Assembly: GCA_900557035.1 (NCBI GenBank)
Contig: USRA01000015.1
Span: 1-34,459 of the forward strand
Length of the DNA: 34,459 nucleotides
Source of the DNA: an uncultured Prevotella sp.
GTDB lineage: Bacteria > Bacteroidota > Bacteroidia > Bacteroidales > Bacteroidaceae
Direction: 5' to 3'
The position numbers and the translations under genes are program-made. Within the stretch, counting starts at the first letter, position 1. Each line of letters opens with the position of its first letter. Of this stretch, positions 16,781 through 28,281 are shown piece by piece. The notes beneath the pieces are model-generated. The model saw only the letters and a program-made list of their open reading frames with translations, did no database searches and was not told where the DNA came from.

Positions 16781-16812
16781 ATTAGTCGTGGAAATGTGTG
16801 AAAAATCGATGG
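16781..16812. repeat. Dispersed hairpin repeat, left arm only
   Basis: ATTAGTCGTGGAAAT at 16781-16795 and part of the loop match copies 1 and 2, but the right arm is missing. With 15090-15136 it brackets the DUF4143 cassette in the same orientation. Confidence 0.6.
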
Positions 16813-16869
16813 GTTGCGTTTGTTTTTCCTGCATTTTCTCGATTTGTATCCCTTTTATACCGAATATTA

Positions 16870-16891
16870 GCCCCCTAAAAGGGGCTTTTTT
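16870..16891 (+). terminator. Short terminator-like hairpin directly before the GH43 promoter
   Basis: GCCCC (16870-16874) and GGGGC (16881-16885) enclose a 6-nt loop and are followed by TTTTTT. It lies 2 nt before the next -7 box, so it occupies that promoter's -33 region. Confidence 0.6.
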
Positions 16892-16893
16892 CC

Positions 16894-16901
16894 TAATTTT
16901 G
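16894..16901 (+). promoter_or_regulatory. -7 promoter box of the GH43 gene
   Basis: TAATTTTG fits TAnnTTTG and gives a leader of about 45-50 nt. There is no TTTG at -33, where the hairpin 16870-16885 sits instead. Confidence 0.55.
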
Positions 16902-16953
16902 TAACCGAAATAAACAATTAGCGTTTCACTAACTTAATAATAACATCAGCAAA

Positions 16954-18072
16954 ATGAATAAACTATTCACATTTATAGTGTTGTGGATGATGTCCTGTCT
17001 CCCAACTCTAGCGCAGGCTCCGATGGACGGAGGTGTGTGGAAGGACAATACCGGCAAGCATATCAATGCGCACGGCGGCAACATCTTCAACTACAAGGGT
17101 ACCTATTATTGGTATGGCGAAAGCCGCTCGGAGAATGGCAAGCCTTACAGCTCTCTCGGCGTAAGCTGCTTTACTTCCAAGGATCTCAAGAAATGGACCA
17201 ACCATGGATTGGTGCTCCCTGTATCTGATGAACCTGGCAGCGACATCGAGGGTGGTTGCATCATCGAGCGCCCTAAGGTTCTCTACAATCAGAAGACCAG
17301 GAAGTTCGTCATGTGGTTCCATCTCGAATTGAAGGGAAAGGGATATGCTGCTGCCCGTTATGGTGTGGCAACCAGCGATACTCCTTTCGGACCATTCAAG
17401 TTCGTTCGCTCAGGAAGAGTGAATCCGGGAATCTATCCTATCGGATTCTCAAAACCGGATACCACCGACCTCAAGCATCAGCTCCTCTTCCCGGAACTGA
17501 AAAAGTGGTGGACTCCAGCTTGGCGCACTCAGATAGAACGAGGTATGTTCTGGATGAGAGACTTCCAGGGAGGACAGATGTCGAGAGACATGACCATCTT
17601 CATCGACGATGATGGCAAGGCTTACCACATCTATTCTTCAGAGGAAAACCTGACTCTCCAGATTGCACAGTTGACAGATGACTACATGCAGCACAACGGT
17701 TGCTACGTACGAGTAGCTGCCGGCGGACAGAACGAGGCTCCAACCATCTTCAAGCAGGATGGCACCTACTGGATGATTACCAGCGGATGTACCGGTTGGG
17801 CTCCAAATGCAGCCCGCATGTTCAAGGCTAAGAATATCTTCGGCCCTTGGGAGCAGTTGCCTAATCCATGCCGTGGCGAGGGTGCCGACAAGACCTTCGG
17901 TGCACAGGGTACCTATATATATAAGGTGGAAACTGCAGCGCAGAAGAAGATGTTCCATGGCGCCGACTATGTATTCATGGCAGATATGTGGAATCCGAAG
18001 CATTTGAGCGACAGTCGTCATCTCTGGGTGCCTATTTCCTGGGAAAATGGTGCTCCAGTGTTGAAAAAATGA
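16954..18072 (+). CDS. GH43-family glycosidase, exo-beta-1,3-galactanase-like
   Basis: 372 aa with a signal peptide (1-20, ending TLAQA). The single five-bladed propeller domain opens with INAHGGNIFNYKGTYYWYGE (37-56), typical of the GH43 branch that includes subfamily 24-type galactan enzymes. Likely active-site acids are Glu 105 in IIERPKV, the Glu pair 230-231 in SSEEN, and Glu 261 in NEAPTIF. In that branch the usual catalytic base position is altered compared with classical arabinosidases. It probably trims galactose from beta-1,3-galactan backbones, but arabinosidase activity cannot be excluded. It is the first gene of the second half of the PUL and its codon bias matches susC/susD. Confidence 0.82.
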   Translation: MNKLFTFIVLWMMSCLPTLAQAPMDGGVWKDNTGKHINAHGGNIFNYKGTYYWYGESRSENGKPYSSLGVSCFTSKDLKKWTNHGLVLPVSDEPGSDIEGGCIIERPKVLYNQKTRKFVMWFHLELKGKGYAAARYGVATSDTPFGPFKFVRSGRVNPGIYPIGFSKPDTTDLKHQLLFPELKKWWTPAWRTQIERGMFWMRDFQGGQMSRDMTIFIDDDGKAYHIYSSEENLTLQIAQLTDDYMQHNGCYVRVAAGGQNEAPTIFKQDGTYWMITSGCTGWAPNAARMFKAKNIFGPWEQLPNPCRGEGADKTFGAQGTYIYKVETAAQKKMFHGADYVFMADMWNPKHLSDSRHLWVPISWENGAPVLKK

Positions 18073-18114
18073 TAAAAAACACGGTCGCTCTGCTCGTTTC
18101 TTAATTATTTTAAT

Positions 18115-18122
18115 TACATTTG
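18115..18122 (+). promoter_or_regulatory. -7 promoter box upstream of the DUF2264 gene
   Basis: TACATTTG followed by C fits TAnnTTTGC. TTGCAG and CTGCAA downstream of it can form a small stem in the leader. No clear -33 box. Confidence 0.4.
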
Positions 18123-18191
18123 CAGCTAGAAATGATAATACTGCAATCATCGTTTAACAGAATTCGACAAACAAACAAATTGTAACTATCT

Positions 18192-19469
18192 ATGATTCAT
18201 ATATATAAGAGTATCATGATTACCCTTCTTCTGGCTTTGGTTCCGTTCGTGGGAATCAGCGCAGCGAAGAAGAAGGCACAGCAGCAGAGCGACCGCCAAT
18301 ATTGGTGCTCGCTTGCCTATAAGATGGCTCAGCCCGTGCTGGAGAATATGGCAAAGGGCGAGCTGCAGAAGAATATGCAGACGGAGTTCAGTCCAAGCTT
18401 CGACAACCGCAACAGAAAAGTGCTCTATATGGAGTGCTTCGGCAGATTGATGGCTGGCGTGGCTCCCTGGCTGACTCTCCCTGATGATGCTACTGCCGAA
18501 GGCAAGCAGCGCAAGCAGCTGCGTGAGTGGGCTTTGGCTTCCTACAGGAATGCCGTTGACCCTCAGAGTCCTGACTATCTCTGCTGGGGTATCGGCGGTC
18601 AGAACCTGGTAGATGCTGCCTATATCGCCGAGAGTTTCCTCCGAGCTTACGATACACTCTGGATGCCTTTGGATGAGGTGACCAAGCAGCGATACCTGAA
18701 GGAGTTTGCCAAGCTCCGCCACATCGATCCTCCTTATACCAACTGGCTTCTCTTCTCTTCTACCATCGAGAGCTTCATGGCAAAGGCGGGTGGCGATTTC
18801 GATGAATACCGTGTGAATTCGGCTTGCCGCAAGGTAGAGGAGTGGTATGTGGGTGATGGCTGGTATGCGGATGGTCCTTCGTTCGCATTCGATTACTACA
18901 GCAGCTATGTGTTCCATCCGATGTATCTGGAAACACTCCAGGCGATGGTGGATGCCAAGGTGAATTCCCGCCTCGACTATCAGAAGTACTACGACCGGGA
19001 GTTGAAGCGCTGCCAGAAGTACAGCATCATCCTCGAGAGATTCATCTCTCCGGAAGGAACCTTCCCGGCTTTCGGCAGAAGCATTCCTTACCGTATGGCA
19101 ACCATGCAGCCGCTTGCCTTGATGGCATGGTATCAGAAGTTGCCTAAGGATTTGAGCAACGGACAGGTGCGTGCAGCCCTGACCAAGGTGCTCCATCGCA
19201 TGTTCGACCAGGAGAACAACTTCAATGAGAAGGGGTATCTCTCTATCGGTTTCTGCGGAAATACCCAGAAGAACGTAGCCGACTGGTACACCAACAACGG
19301 TTCGCTCTATATGACCACCCTTGCCTTCATGCCTCTCGGCCTGCCTGCCGATCATCCGTTCTGGACCGATGCAGCACAGCCTTGGACCCAGGTGAAGGCT
19401 TGGAACAATCAGCAGTTCCCTAAGGATCATCACTGGACGGACGAGATTGTCACCAAGGACAAGTGGTAA
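18192..19469 (+). CDS. DUF2264 protein, GH154-like glycoside hydrolase (candidate exo-beta-glucuronidase)
   Basis: 425 aa with a signal peptide (1-24, ending GISA). ATG at 18216 is an alternative start with a shorter leader. The whole length is one DUF2264-type alpha-barrel: RKVLYMECFGRLMAGVAPWL near the N terminus, PDYLCWGIGGQNLVDAAYIA in the middle, and DGWYADGPSFAFDYYSSYVF and CGNTQKNVADWYTNNGSLY toward the end. From family knowledge, DUF2264 members were assigned to GH154, with a Bacteroides beta-glucuronidase from an arabinogalactan locus as the characterised case. I could not verify the subfamily here. Sitting between GH43 and GH105 supports action on a uronic-acid-bearing galactan. Confidence 0.8.
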   Translation: MIHIYKSIMITLLLALVPFVGISAAKKKAQQQSDRQYWCSLAYKMAQPVLENMAKGELQKNMQTEFSPSFDNRNRKVLYMECFGRLMAGVAPWLTLPDDATAEGKQRKQLREWALASYRNAVDPQSPDYLCWGIGGQNLVDAAYIAESFLRAYDTLWMPLDEVTKQRYLKEFAKLRHIDPPYTNWLLFSSTIESFMAKAGGDFDEYRVNSACRKVEEWYVGDGWYADGPSFAFDYYSSYVFHPMYLETLQAMVDAKVNSRLDYQKYYDRELKRCQKYSIILERFISPEGTFPAFGRSIPYRMATMQPLALMAWYQKLPKDLSNGQVRAALTKVLHRMFDQENNFNEKGYLSIGFCGNTQKNVADWYTNNGSLYMTTLAFMPLGLPADHPFWTDAAQPWTQVKAWNNQQFPKDHHWTDEIVTKDKW

Positions 19470-19473
19470 TTTT

Positions 19474-19543
19474 CAGTTAAGAGTTTACTGTTTAGAGTTT
19501 ACAATTAACAGTTTTGAGTTTACAGTTTATAGTTTAGAGTTAA
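19474..19543. repeat. Degenerate heptamer repeat, ten units
   Basis: Ten consecutive 7-mers resembling NAGTTTA fill the gap between the DUF2264 and GH105 genes (for example GAGTTTA at 19481, 19495 and 19516, and CAGTTTA). Identical cores are spaced 14, 21 and 21 bp, always multiples of seven. Three similar heptamers follow the GH51 stop at 26115-26135. Confidence 0.7.
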
Positions 19544-19547
19544 TATA

Positions 19548-24001
<4,454 letters not shown>

Positions 24002-24045
24002 TAGAAAAACAGAGATTTGAGCAAAAATCCAATATATTATATCAG

Positions 24046-24076
24046 AAAATCCACCTCATTTGGGGTGGATTTTTTG
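24046..24076 (+). terminator. Intrinsic terminator after the GH2 gene
   Basis: Perfect 10-bp arms (AAAATCCACC, 24046-24055; complement 24064-24073) with an 8-nt loop and a run of T's to 24075. The next -7 box begins one base after the T-run. Confidence 0.85.
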
Positions 24077-24084
24077 TATCTTTG
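24077..24084 (+). promoter_or_regulatory. -7 promoter box of the GH51 gene
   Basis: TATCTTTG followed by C fits TAnnTTTGC, giving a leader of about 85 nt. Its -33 region is inside the preceding terminator stem. Confidence 0.6.
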
Positions 24085-24175
24085 CACCGGTATAAAAATA
24101 CGCATGTGGGGAAGTTGGAAGTAATTCCCTCACAGAAATATAAACAAACCTACAAAACAACAATAACAAAGCAAT

Positions 24176-26116
24176 ATGAGAAAAGCTAAAATTTTCGCAG
24201 CAATGCTGATGGCGATGTCTTCGCTCGGAGCTTTCGCGCAGCATCAGTTTATGGTTCAGGCAAACAAGCCTGGAGTAGAAATCCAGCCTACCATGTATGG
24301 TATCTTCTTCGAGGATATCAACTTCGGTGCCGATGGCGGTCTCTATGCAGAGATGGTGGAAAACCGCTCTTTCGAGTTCCCACAACGCCTGATGGGATGG
24401 AATACATTCGGTAATGTAACCCTCAACGACGTGAAGCCAGCCTTCGACCGCAACCCTCATTATGTAACTCTCGAGAGTGCCGGTGCGCGTGAGAAGCAGA
24501 CCGGTCTGGAGAACCGCGGTTTCTTCGGTATGGGCTTGAAGAAGGATATGAAGTACGATTTCACCGTATATGGCCGTCTTCATCTCATCGATGGCAAGCA
24601 GGGCAAGATCCGTGTGGAGCTGGTCAATTCCAAGAATGATGTCATTGCCAAGCAGGTTATCAACATCACCAACAACAAGTGGCAGAAGCTTACAGCTACC
24701 CTGACCTCTCCTCAGACTGATGCCAAGGGATTGATGCGCGTATATCTGGAGAAAGGTTCTGAGAGCGTAGATCTCGACCACATCTCTCTCTTCCCAGAAG
24801 ATAACTGGAATGGTCTCCGTGCCGACCTCGTACAGGATCTCGCCGACCTGAAGCCAGGCATCTTCCGTTTCCCTGGCGGATGTATCGTAGAGGGAACCGA
24901 CCTCGATACCCGTTATGAGTGGAAGAACTCTGTGGGTGCTCCTGAGAACCGTCCTCTGAACGAGAACCGCTGGAGAGATACCTTCCCACATCGCCTTTTC
25001 CCTAACTACTATCAGTCTTTGGGCTTGGGCTTCTACGAGTACTTCCTCCTTTCAGAGAAGATTGGTGCTGAGCCATTGCCAATTCTCTCAGTAGGTCTGG
25101 CTTGCCAGTATCAGAACGATGATAAGGATCCTAATGCGCATGTGGCAGTCAAGGATCTCCAGAGCTATATCGACGATGCACTCGACCTCATCGAGTTTGC
25201 CAATGGTCCTGTCACCTCCAAGTGGGGTAAGCTCCGTGCCGATATGGGCCATCCTGCTCCATTCAACCTGAAGCAGATAGGTATCGGTAACGAGCAGTGG
25301 GGACCTATGTATCCTGAGCGTCTGCAGAAGTTCATGGAGCAGATCCATGCCAAGTATCCTAAGATCAAGATCTGCGGTTCATCAGGTCCTTCTGCTGATG
25401 GCAAGGATTTCGACTACGGTTGGGAGCAGATGCGCAAGTTGGGCGTAGATATGGTAGATGAGCACTACTACAAGAGCCCTGAGTGGTTCCGCAGCAATGC
25501 CAGCCGTTACGACAAGTACGACCGCAAGGGTCCTAAGGTATTTGCCGGCGAGTATGCAGCCCATGCCAAGCACGATCCTAACTCTTGGGAGGCTGCGCTT
25601 TCAGAGGCTGCCTTCATGACTGGTCTCGAGCGCAATGCCGATGTGGTTTATCAGGCTACCTATGCTCCTCTCTTCGCTCATGTAGAGGGATGGCAGTGGC
25701 GTCCAGACCTCATCTGGTTTGATAATCTCAGCTCTGTGCGTTCAGCCAACTACTATGTTCAGCAGCTCTACGGCGAGAACAAGGGTACCAACGTATTGAA
25801 GCTTACCGAGAACGGTAAGGCTGTAGCTGGCGATAATGGTCTCTATGCCACCGCTTGTTTCGACAAGGCTACCAAGAGCTATATCGTGAAGATTGCCAAT
25901 ACCTCTAACGAGGCAAAGGAAATCAACGTTACCTTCAAAGGCATCAAGAAGTTGAACCCTGGCAAGATGACTGTTCTTCATGCTGATGATATTCAGGCAG
26001 AGAACAAGATCGACAACAAGAACATGGTTGTTCCAGTTGTATCAGATGCTCAGGCTAACGGCAACGTCTTGAATGTGAAGATGAAGGCGAACAGTTTTGT
26101 AGTATATAGATTCTAA
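24176..26116 (+). CDS. GH51-family alpha-L-arabinofuranosidase
   Basis: 646 aa, signal peptide 1-21 (ending GAFAQ). After MYGIFFEDINFGADGGLYAE comes an inserted carbohydrate-binding-like sandwich (about 75-205). The TIM barrel follows with PGGCIVEGTDL, the acid/base Glu 373 in IGIGNEQWG and the nucleophile Glu 459 in KVFAGEYAAHA. A C-terminal beta domain completes it. It should remove terminal alpha-L-arabinofuranose from arabinan or arabinogalactan side chains. It is transcribed from its own promoter right after the GH2 terminator and is the last gene of the PUL. Codon use matches the other highly biased PUL genes. Confidence 0.95.
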   Translation: MRKAKIFAAMLMAMSSLGAFAQHQFMVQANKPGVEIQPTMYGIFFEDINFGADGGLYAEMVENRSFEFPQRLMGWNTFGNVTLNDVKPAFDRNPHYVTLESAGAREKQTGLENRGFFGMGLKKDMKYDFTVYGRLHLIDGKQGKIRVELVNSKNDVIAKQVINITNNKWQKLTATLTSPQTDAKGLMRVYLEKGSESVDLDHISLFPEDNWNGLRADLVQDLADLKPGIFRFPGGCIVEGTDLDTRYEWKNSVGAPENRPLNENRWRDTFPHRLFPNYYQSLGLGFYEYFLLSEKIGAEPLPILSVGLACQYQNDDKDPNAHVAVKDLQSYIDDALDLIEFANGPVTSKWGKLRADMGHPAPFNLKQIGIGNEQWGPMYPERLQKFMEQIHAKYPKIKICGSSGPSADGKDFDYGWEQMRKLGVDMVDEHYYKSPEWFRSNASRYDKYDRKGPKVFAGEYAAHAKHDPNSWEAALSEAAFMTGLERNADVVYQATYAPLFAHVEGWQWRPDLIWFDNLSSVRSANYYVQQLYGENKGTNVLKLTENGKAVAGDNGLYATACFDKATKSYIVKIANTSNEAKEINVTFKGIKKLNPGKMTVLHADDIQAENKIDNKNMVVPVVSDAQANGNVLNVKMKANSFVVYRF

Positions 26117-26170
26117 GTTTTAGTTTTAAAGTTTATGTAGTGTATAACCATTTAAGGTAGAAAAATGGCG

Positions 26171-26208
26171 AATCCCTTGCAGCAGAAATGTTGCAAGGGA
26201 TTTTTTTT
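26171..26208 (+). terminator. Intrinsic terminator after the GH51 gene
   Basis: A 14-bp stem (26171-26184 with 26189-26202, one G-U pair) is capped by a GAAA tetraloop and followed by eight T's. It marks the end of the PUL. Confidence 0.9.
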
Positions 26209-26284
26209 GGAGCACCAGCATAATCCTGTGTCTATAGAAAGCTACTTTCAAATACCTGTATGGTAGAAGTTTTTCTTGAAAAGT

Positions 26285-26316
26285 TTTGGAGATTAGGAGA
26301 TAAAGTATTATCTTTG
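26285..26316 (+). promoter_or_regulatory. Consensus promoter before the second intron relic
   Basis: TTTG (26285-26288) and TATCTTTG (26309-26316) are exactly 20 nt apart, a perfect match to the Bacteroidetes consensus. The intron relic begins 10 nt after the -7 box. Confidence 0.75.
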
Positions 26317-26326
26317 CCCTCAGATA

Positions 26327-26494
26327 GTGTGTCCTGAGACAGAAGGTGAAGGGATTTGTACCCTATCCACGTCTAGGTTAATAAAGAATATAAACTAATA
26401 AACAAAAGAGTTAAGTACGAAGAGCCGTGTGATGGGAGACTGTCAAGCACGGTTCCGAGAGAAAGGAGGGTGAAATTTCCTCTACTTACTCGAC
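26327..26494 (+). mobile_element. Group II intron relic (ORF-less), 168 nt
   Basis: It starts GTGTGTCCTGAGACAG and ends CTTACTCGAC, the same ends as the relic at 830-1098. Domain V is at 26422-26455, 34 nt from GAGCCG to CGGTTC, and differs from the other copy by about three compensating or loop changes. A domain VI-like stem (AGGAGGG with CCTCT) follows. Between the 5' end and domain V only about 95 nt remain, so catalytic domain I and the maturase are absent. The ATPase start codon lies 16 nt after the 3' end. Outside the two ends the flanking sequences of the two relics no longer match, which fixes the element boundaries. Confidence 0.72.
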
Positions 26495-26510
26495 ATAAAA
26501 TGGCAGCAAT

Positions 26511-28097
26511 ATGAAATATCCTATAGGAATACAGGACTTCGAACAAATCATAGAAGATGATTATGTTTATCTCGATAAGACGGCATTGGTCTATGACTTA
26601 GTGACTAAAGGTAAAATATACTTTCTGAGTCGTCCACGACGATTTGGAAAGTCATTGCTCGTTTCTACCTTGAAGTGTTATTTTGAAGGCAAGAAGGAGT
26701 TGTTCAAGGGGCTTGCCATCGACAAGCAGGAGAAGGAGTGGAAGCAATATCCAGTGTTCCACCTCGACTTTAATGGTAATAACTTTACTAATCCTGGTGT
26801 GTTGGAACAAACACTGATGTCTTTTGTGGAAAGACAAGAAGCAATTTATGGAAAGGATGAGTATAGTGTAACTTTGGGGGATAGATTTGTAAGTGTATTG
26901 AAGGAGGCTCATCGGAAGACTGGTCTCCGTGCTGTTGTGCTGATAGATGAATACGACAAGCCATTGCTGGATGTGCTTGATACGAATATTAAGACAACGA
27001 TTGATGGTCAGGAGCGATTGCTCGAGGACTGGCATCGTGAAATCTTGAAAGGTTTCTATAGTGTCTTTAAGGCTGCCGATGCTTATTTACAGTTTGTCTT
27101 GCTCACTGGTGTCACCAAGTTTTCGCAGGTGAGCGTGTTTAGTGGTTTCAACCAGCCTAACGACATCAGTATGGATGAGCATTATGAGGCACTTTGTGGC
27201 ATTACGGAAGAGGAGTTGTATTCTACTTTCGAGGAACAGATTAAAGCAATGGCTGTGAGATATAAGACCACAGAGGAAGGAATGAAGCACAAGCTGAAGA
27301 GGAAGTTTGATGGTTACCACTTCAGTCCCAATATGCTTGATATCTACAATCCTTTCAGCATCTTGAATGCCTTTGGCAAGAATAGGCTGGATGATTATTG
27401 GTTCCGCACAGGTTCGCCAACTTATCTGGTTCGTTTGTTGACGCATTTCGACGAAAATATCAACGAAATCGTCAATAAGTATTATCCTGTAAGCAGCTTT
27501 ATTGACTATAAGGCAGACAAAGAGGCACCTCTGCCAATGATTTATCAGAGCGGTTATCTTACCATCAAGGATTGGGAAATGGATACTAATTCCTATCTTC
27601 TGGATTTTCCGAATGATGAGGTAAAACATGGTTTTTTGACCATGTTGGCAACAAGTTATTTGAAACCTTCAGAATCTACGGATGCATGGGTTGTCCAGGT
27701 TGTAAAAGTAATGAAAGAAGGCGATTGCAAGGAATTGGAGAATCTCTTGACTTCTTTCTTTGCCAGCATTCCATACACGCAGCGTCGCAAGGATGATGAA
27801 AGAGAGAAGGAACGTTATTTCCAATACACATTCTATCTCGTATTGAGAATGATTAGCTGTTTCACGGTCTTTATCGAAAAGCAGCAAAGCGAAGGTAGGG
27901 TAGATTGCGTGGTAGAGACACAGAATTATATCTACATCTTCGAGTTCAAGCGTGATGGTTCGGCAGAGGAAGCCCTGAAGCAGATAGAGGAAATGGGCTA
28001 CGCCAGGGAATATGCTGCAGATGGAAGAAAGATTTATCAGATAGGCTGCAACTTCTCATCGAAGACGGGAACCATTGATGGGTGGAAAATGAAGTAG
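26511..28097 (+). CDS. AAA-ATPase with C-terminal PD-(D/E)XK nuclease domain (PF09820/PF08011 type)
   Basis: 528 aa. The N terminus YPIGIQDFEQIIEDDYVYLD and Walker A in SRPRRFGKS (about 41-48) are signatures of the AAA-ATPase-like family PF09820. Walker B is VVLIDEYDK (142-150). The C-terminal nuclease fold shows RVDCVVE (Asp 465) and IFEFK (Glu 478, Lys 480), so the D...ExK site is intact. These proteins are multicopy in Bacteroidales and are suspected to be mobile or conflict-related, but no function is proven. It is preceded by a consensus promoter and an intron-derived leader, and sits just past the PUL terminator. Base composition is lower in G+C than in the glycosidases. Confidence 0.9.
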   Translation: MKYPIGIQDFEQIIEDDYVYLDKTALVYDLVTKGKIYFLSRPRRFGKSLLVSTLKCYFEGKKELFKGLAIDKQEKEWKQYPVFHLDFNGNNFTNPGVLEQTLMSFVERQEAIYGKDEYSVTLGDRFVSVLKEAHRKTGLRAVVLIDEYDKPLLDVLDTNIKTTIDGQERLLEDWHREILKGFYSVFKAADAYLQFVLLTGVTKFSQVSVFSGFNQPNDISMDEHYEALCGITEEELYSTFEEQIKAMAVRYKTTEEGMKHKLKRKFDGYHFSPNMLDIYNPFSILNAFGKNRLDDYWFRTGSPTYLVRLLTHFDENINEIVNKYYPVSSFIDYKADKEAPLPMIYQSGYLTIKDWEMDTNSYLLDFPNDEVKHGFLTMLATSYLKPSESTDAWVVQVVKVMKEGDCKELENLLTSFFASIPYTQRRKDDEREKERYFQYTFYLVLRMISCFTVFIEKQQSEGRVDCVVETQNYIYIFEFKRDGSAEEALKQIEEMGYAREYAADGRKIYQIGCNFSSKTGTIDGWKMK

Positions 28098-28251
28098 CTG
28101 ATCCAAAAACTACTTCGTTTTCCTCCTACCCGATTACCCGGTGTTCTTCGTGTGGGCAATGTGTGTTCGTCACTTGTCCATTTTCTGCAAATAATTAACG
28201 GATTGTTCCCTTAAAATATCTAATAGTTTCCTTTATTTCATTCTTTTTTAT

Positions 28252-28259
28252 TAATTTTG
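28252..28259 (+). promoter_or_regulatory. -7 promoter box of the TPR regulator
   Basis: TAATTTTG, with TTTC about 21 nt upstream, gives a leader of about 15 nt. The TTAATTTTGT core is shared with the HTCS and GH43 promoters. Confidence 0.5.
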
Positions 28260-28281
28260 TGAACGGAATAATAAATAATAT

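Noticed and set aside
18186..19433. 415-codon minus-strand frame opposite the DUF2264 gene
   Set aside because: It overlaps a clear signal-peptide-bearing family protein almost entirely. Composition is H/L/R-rich, as expected of the complement of a biased gene.
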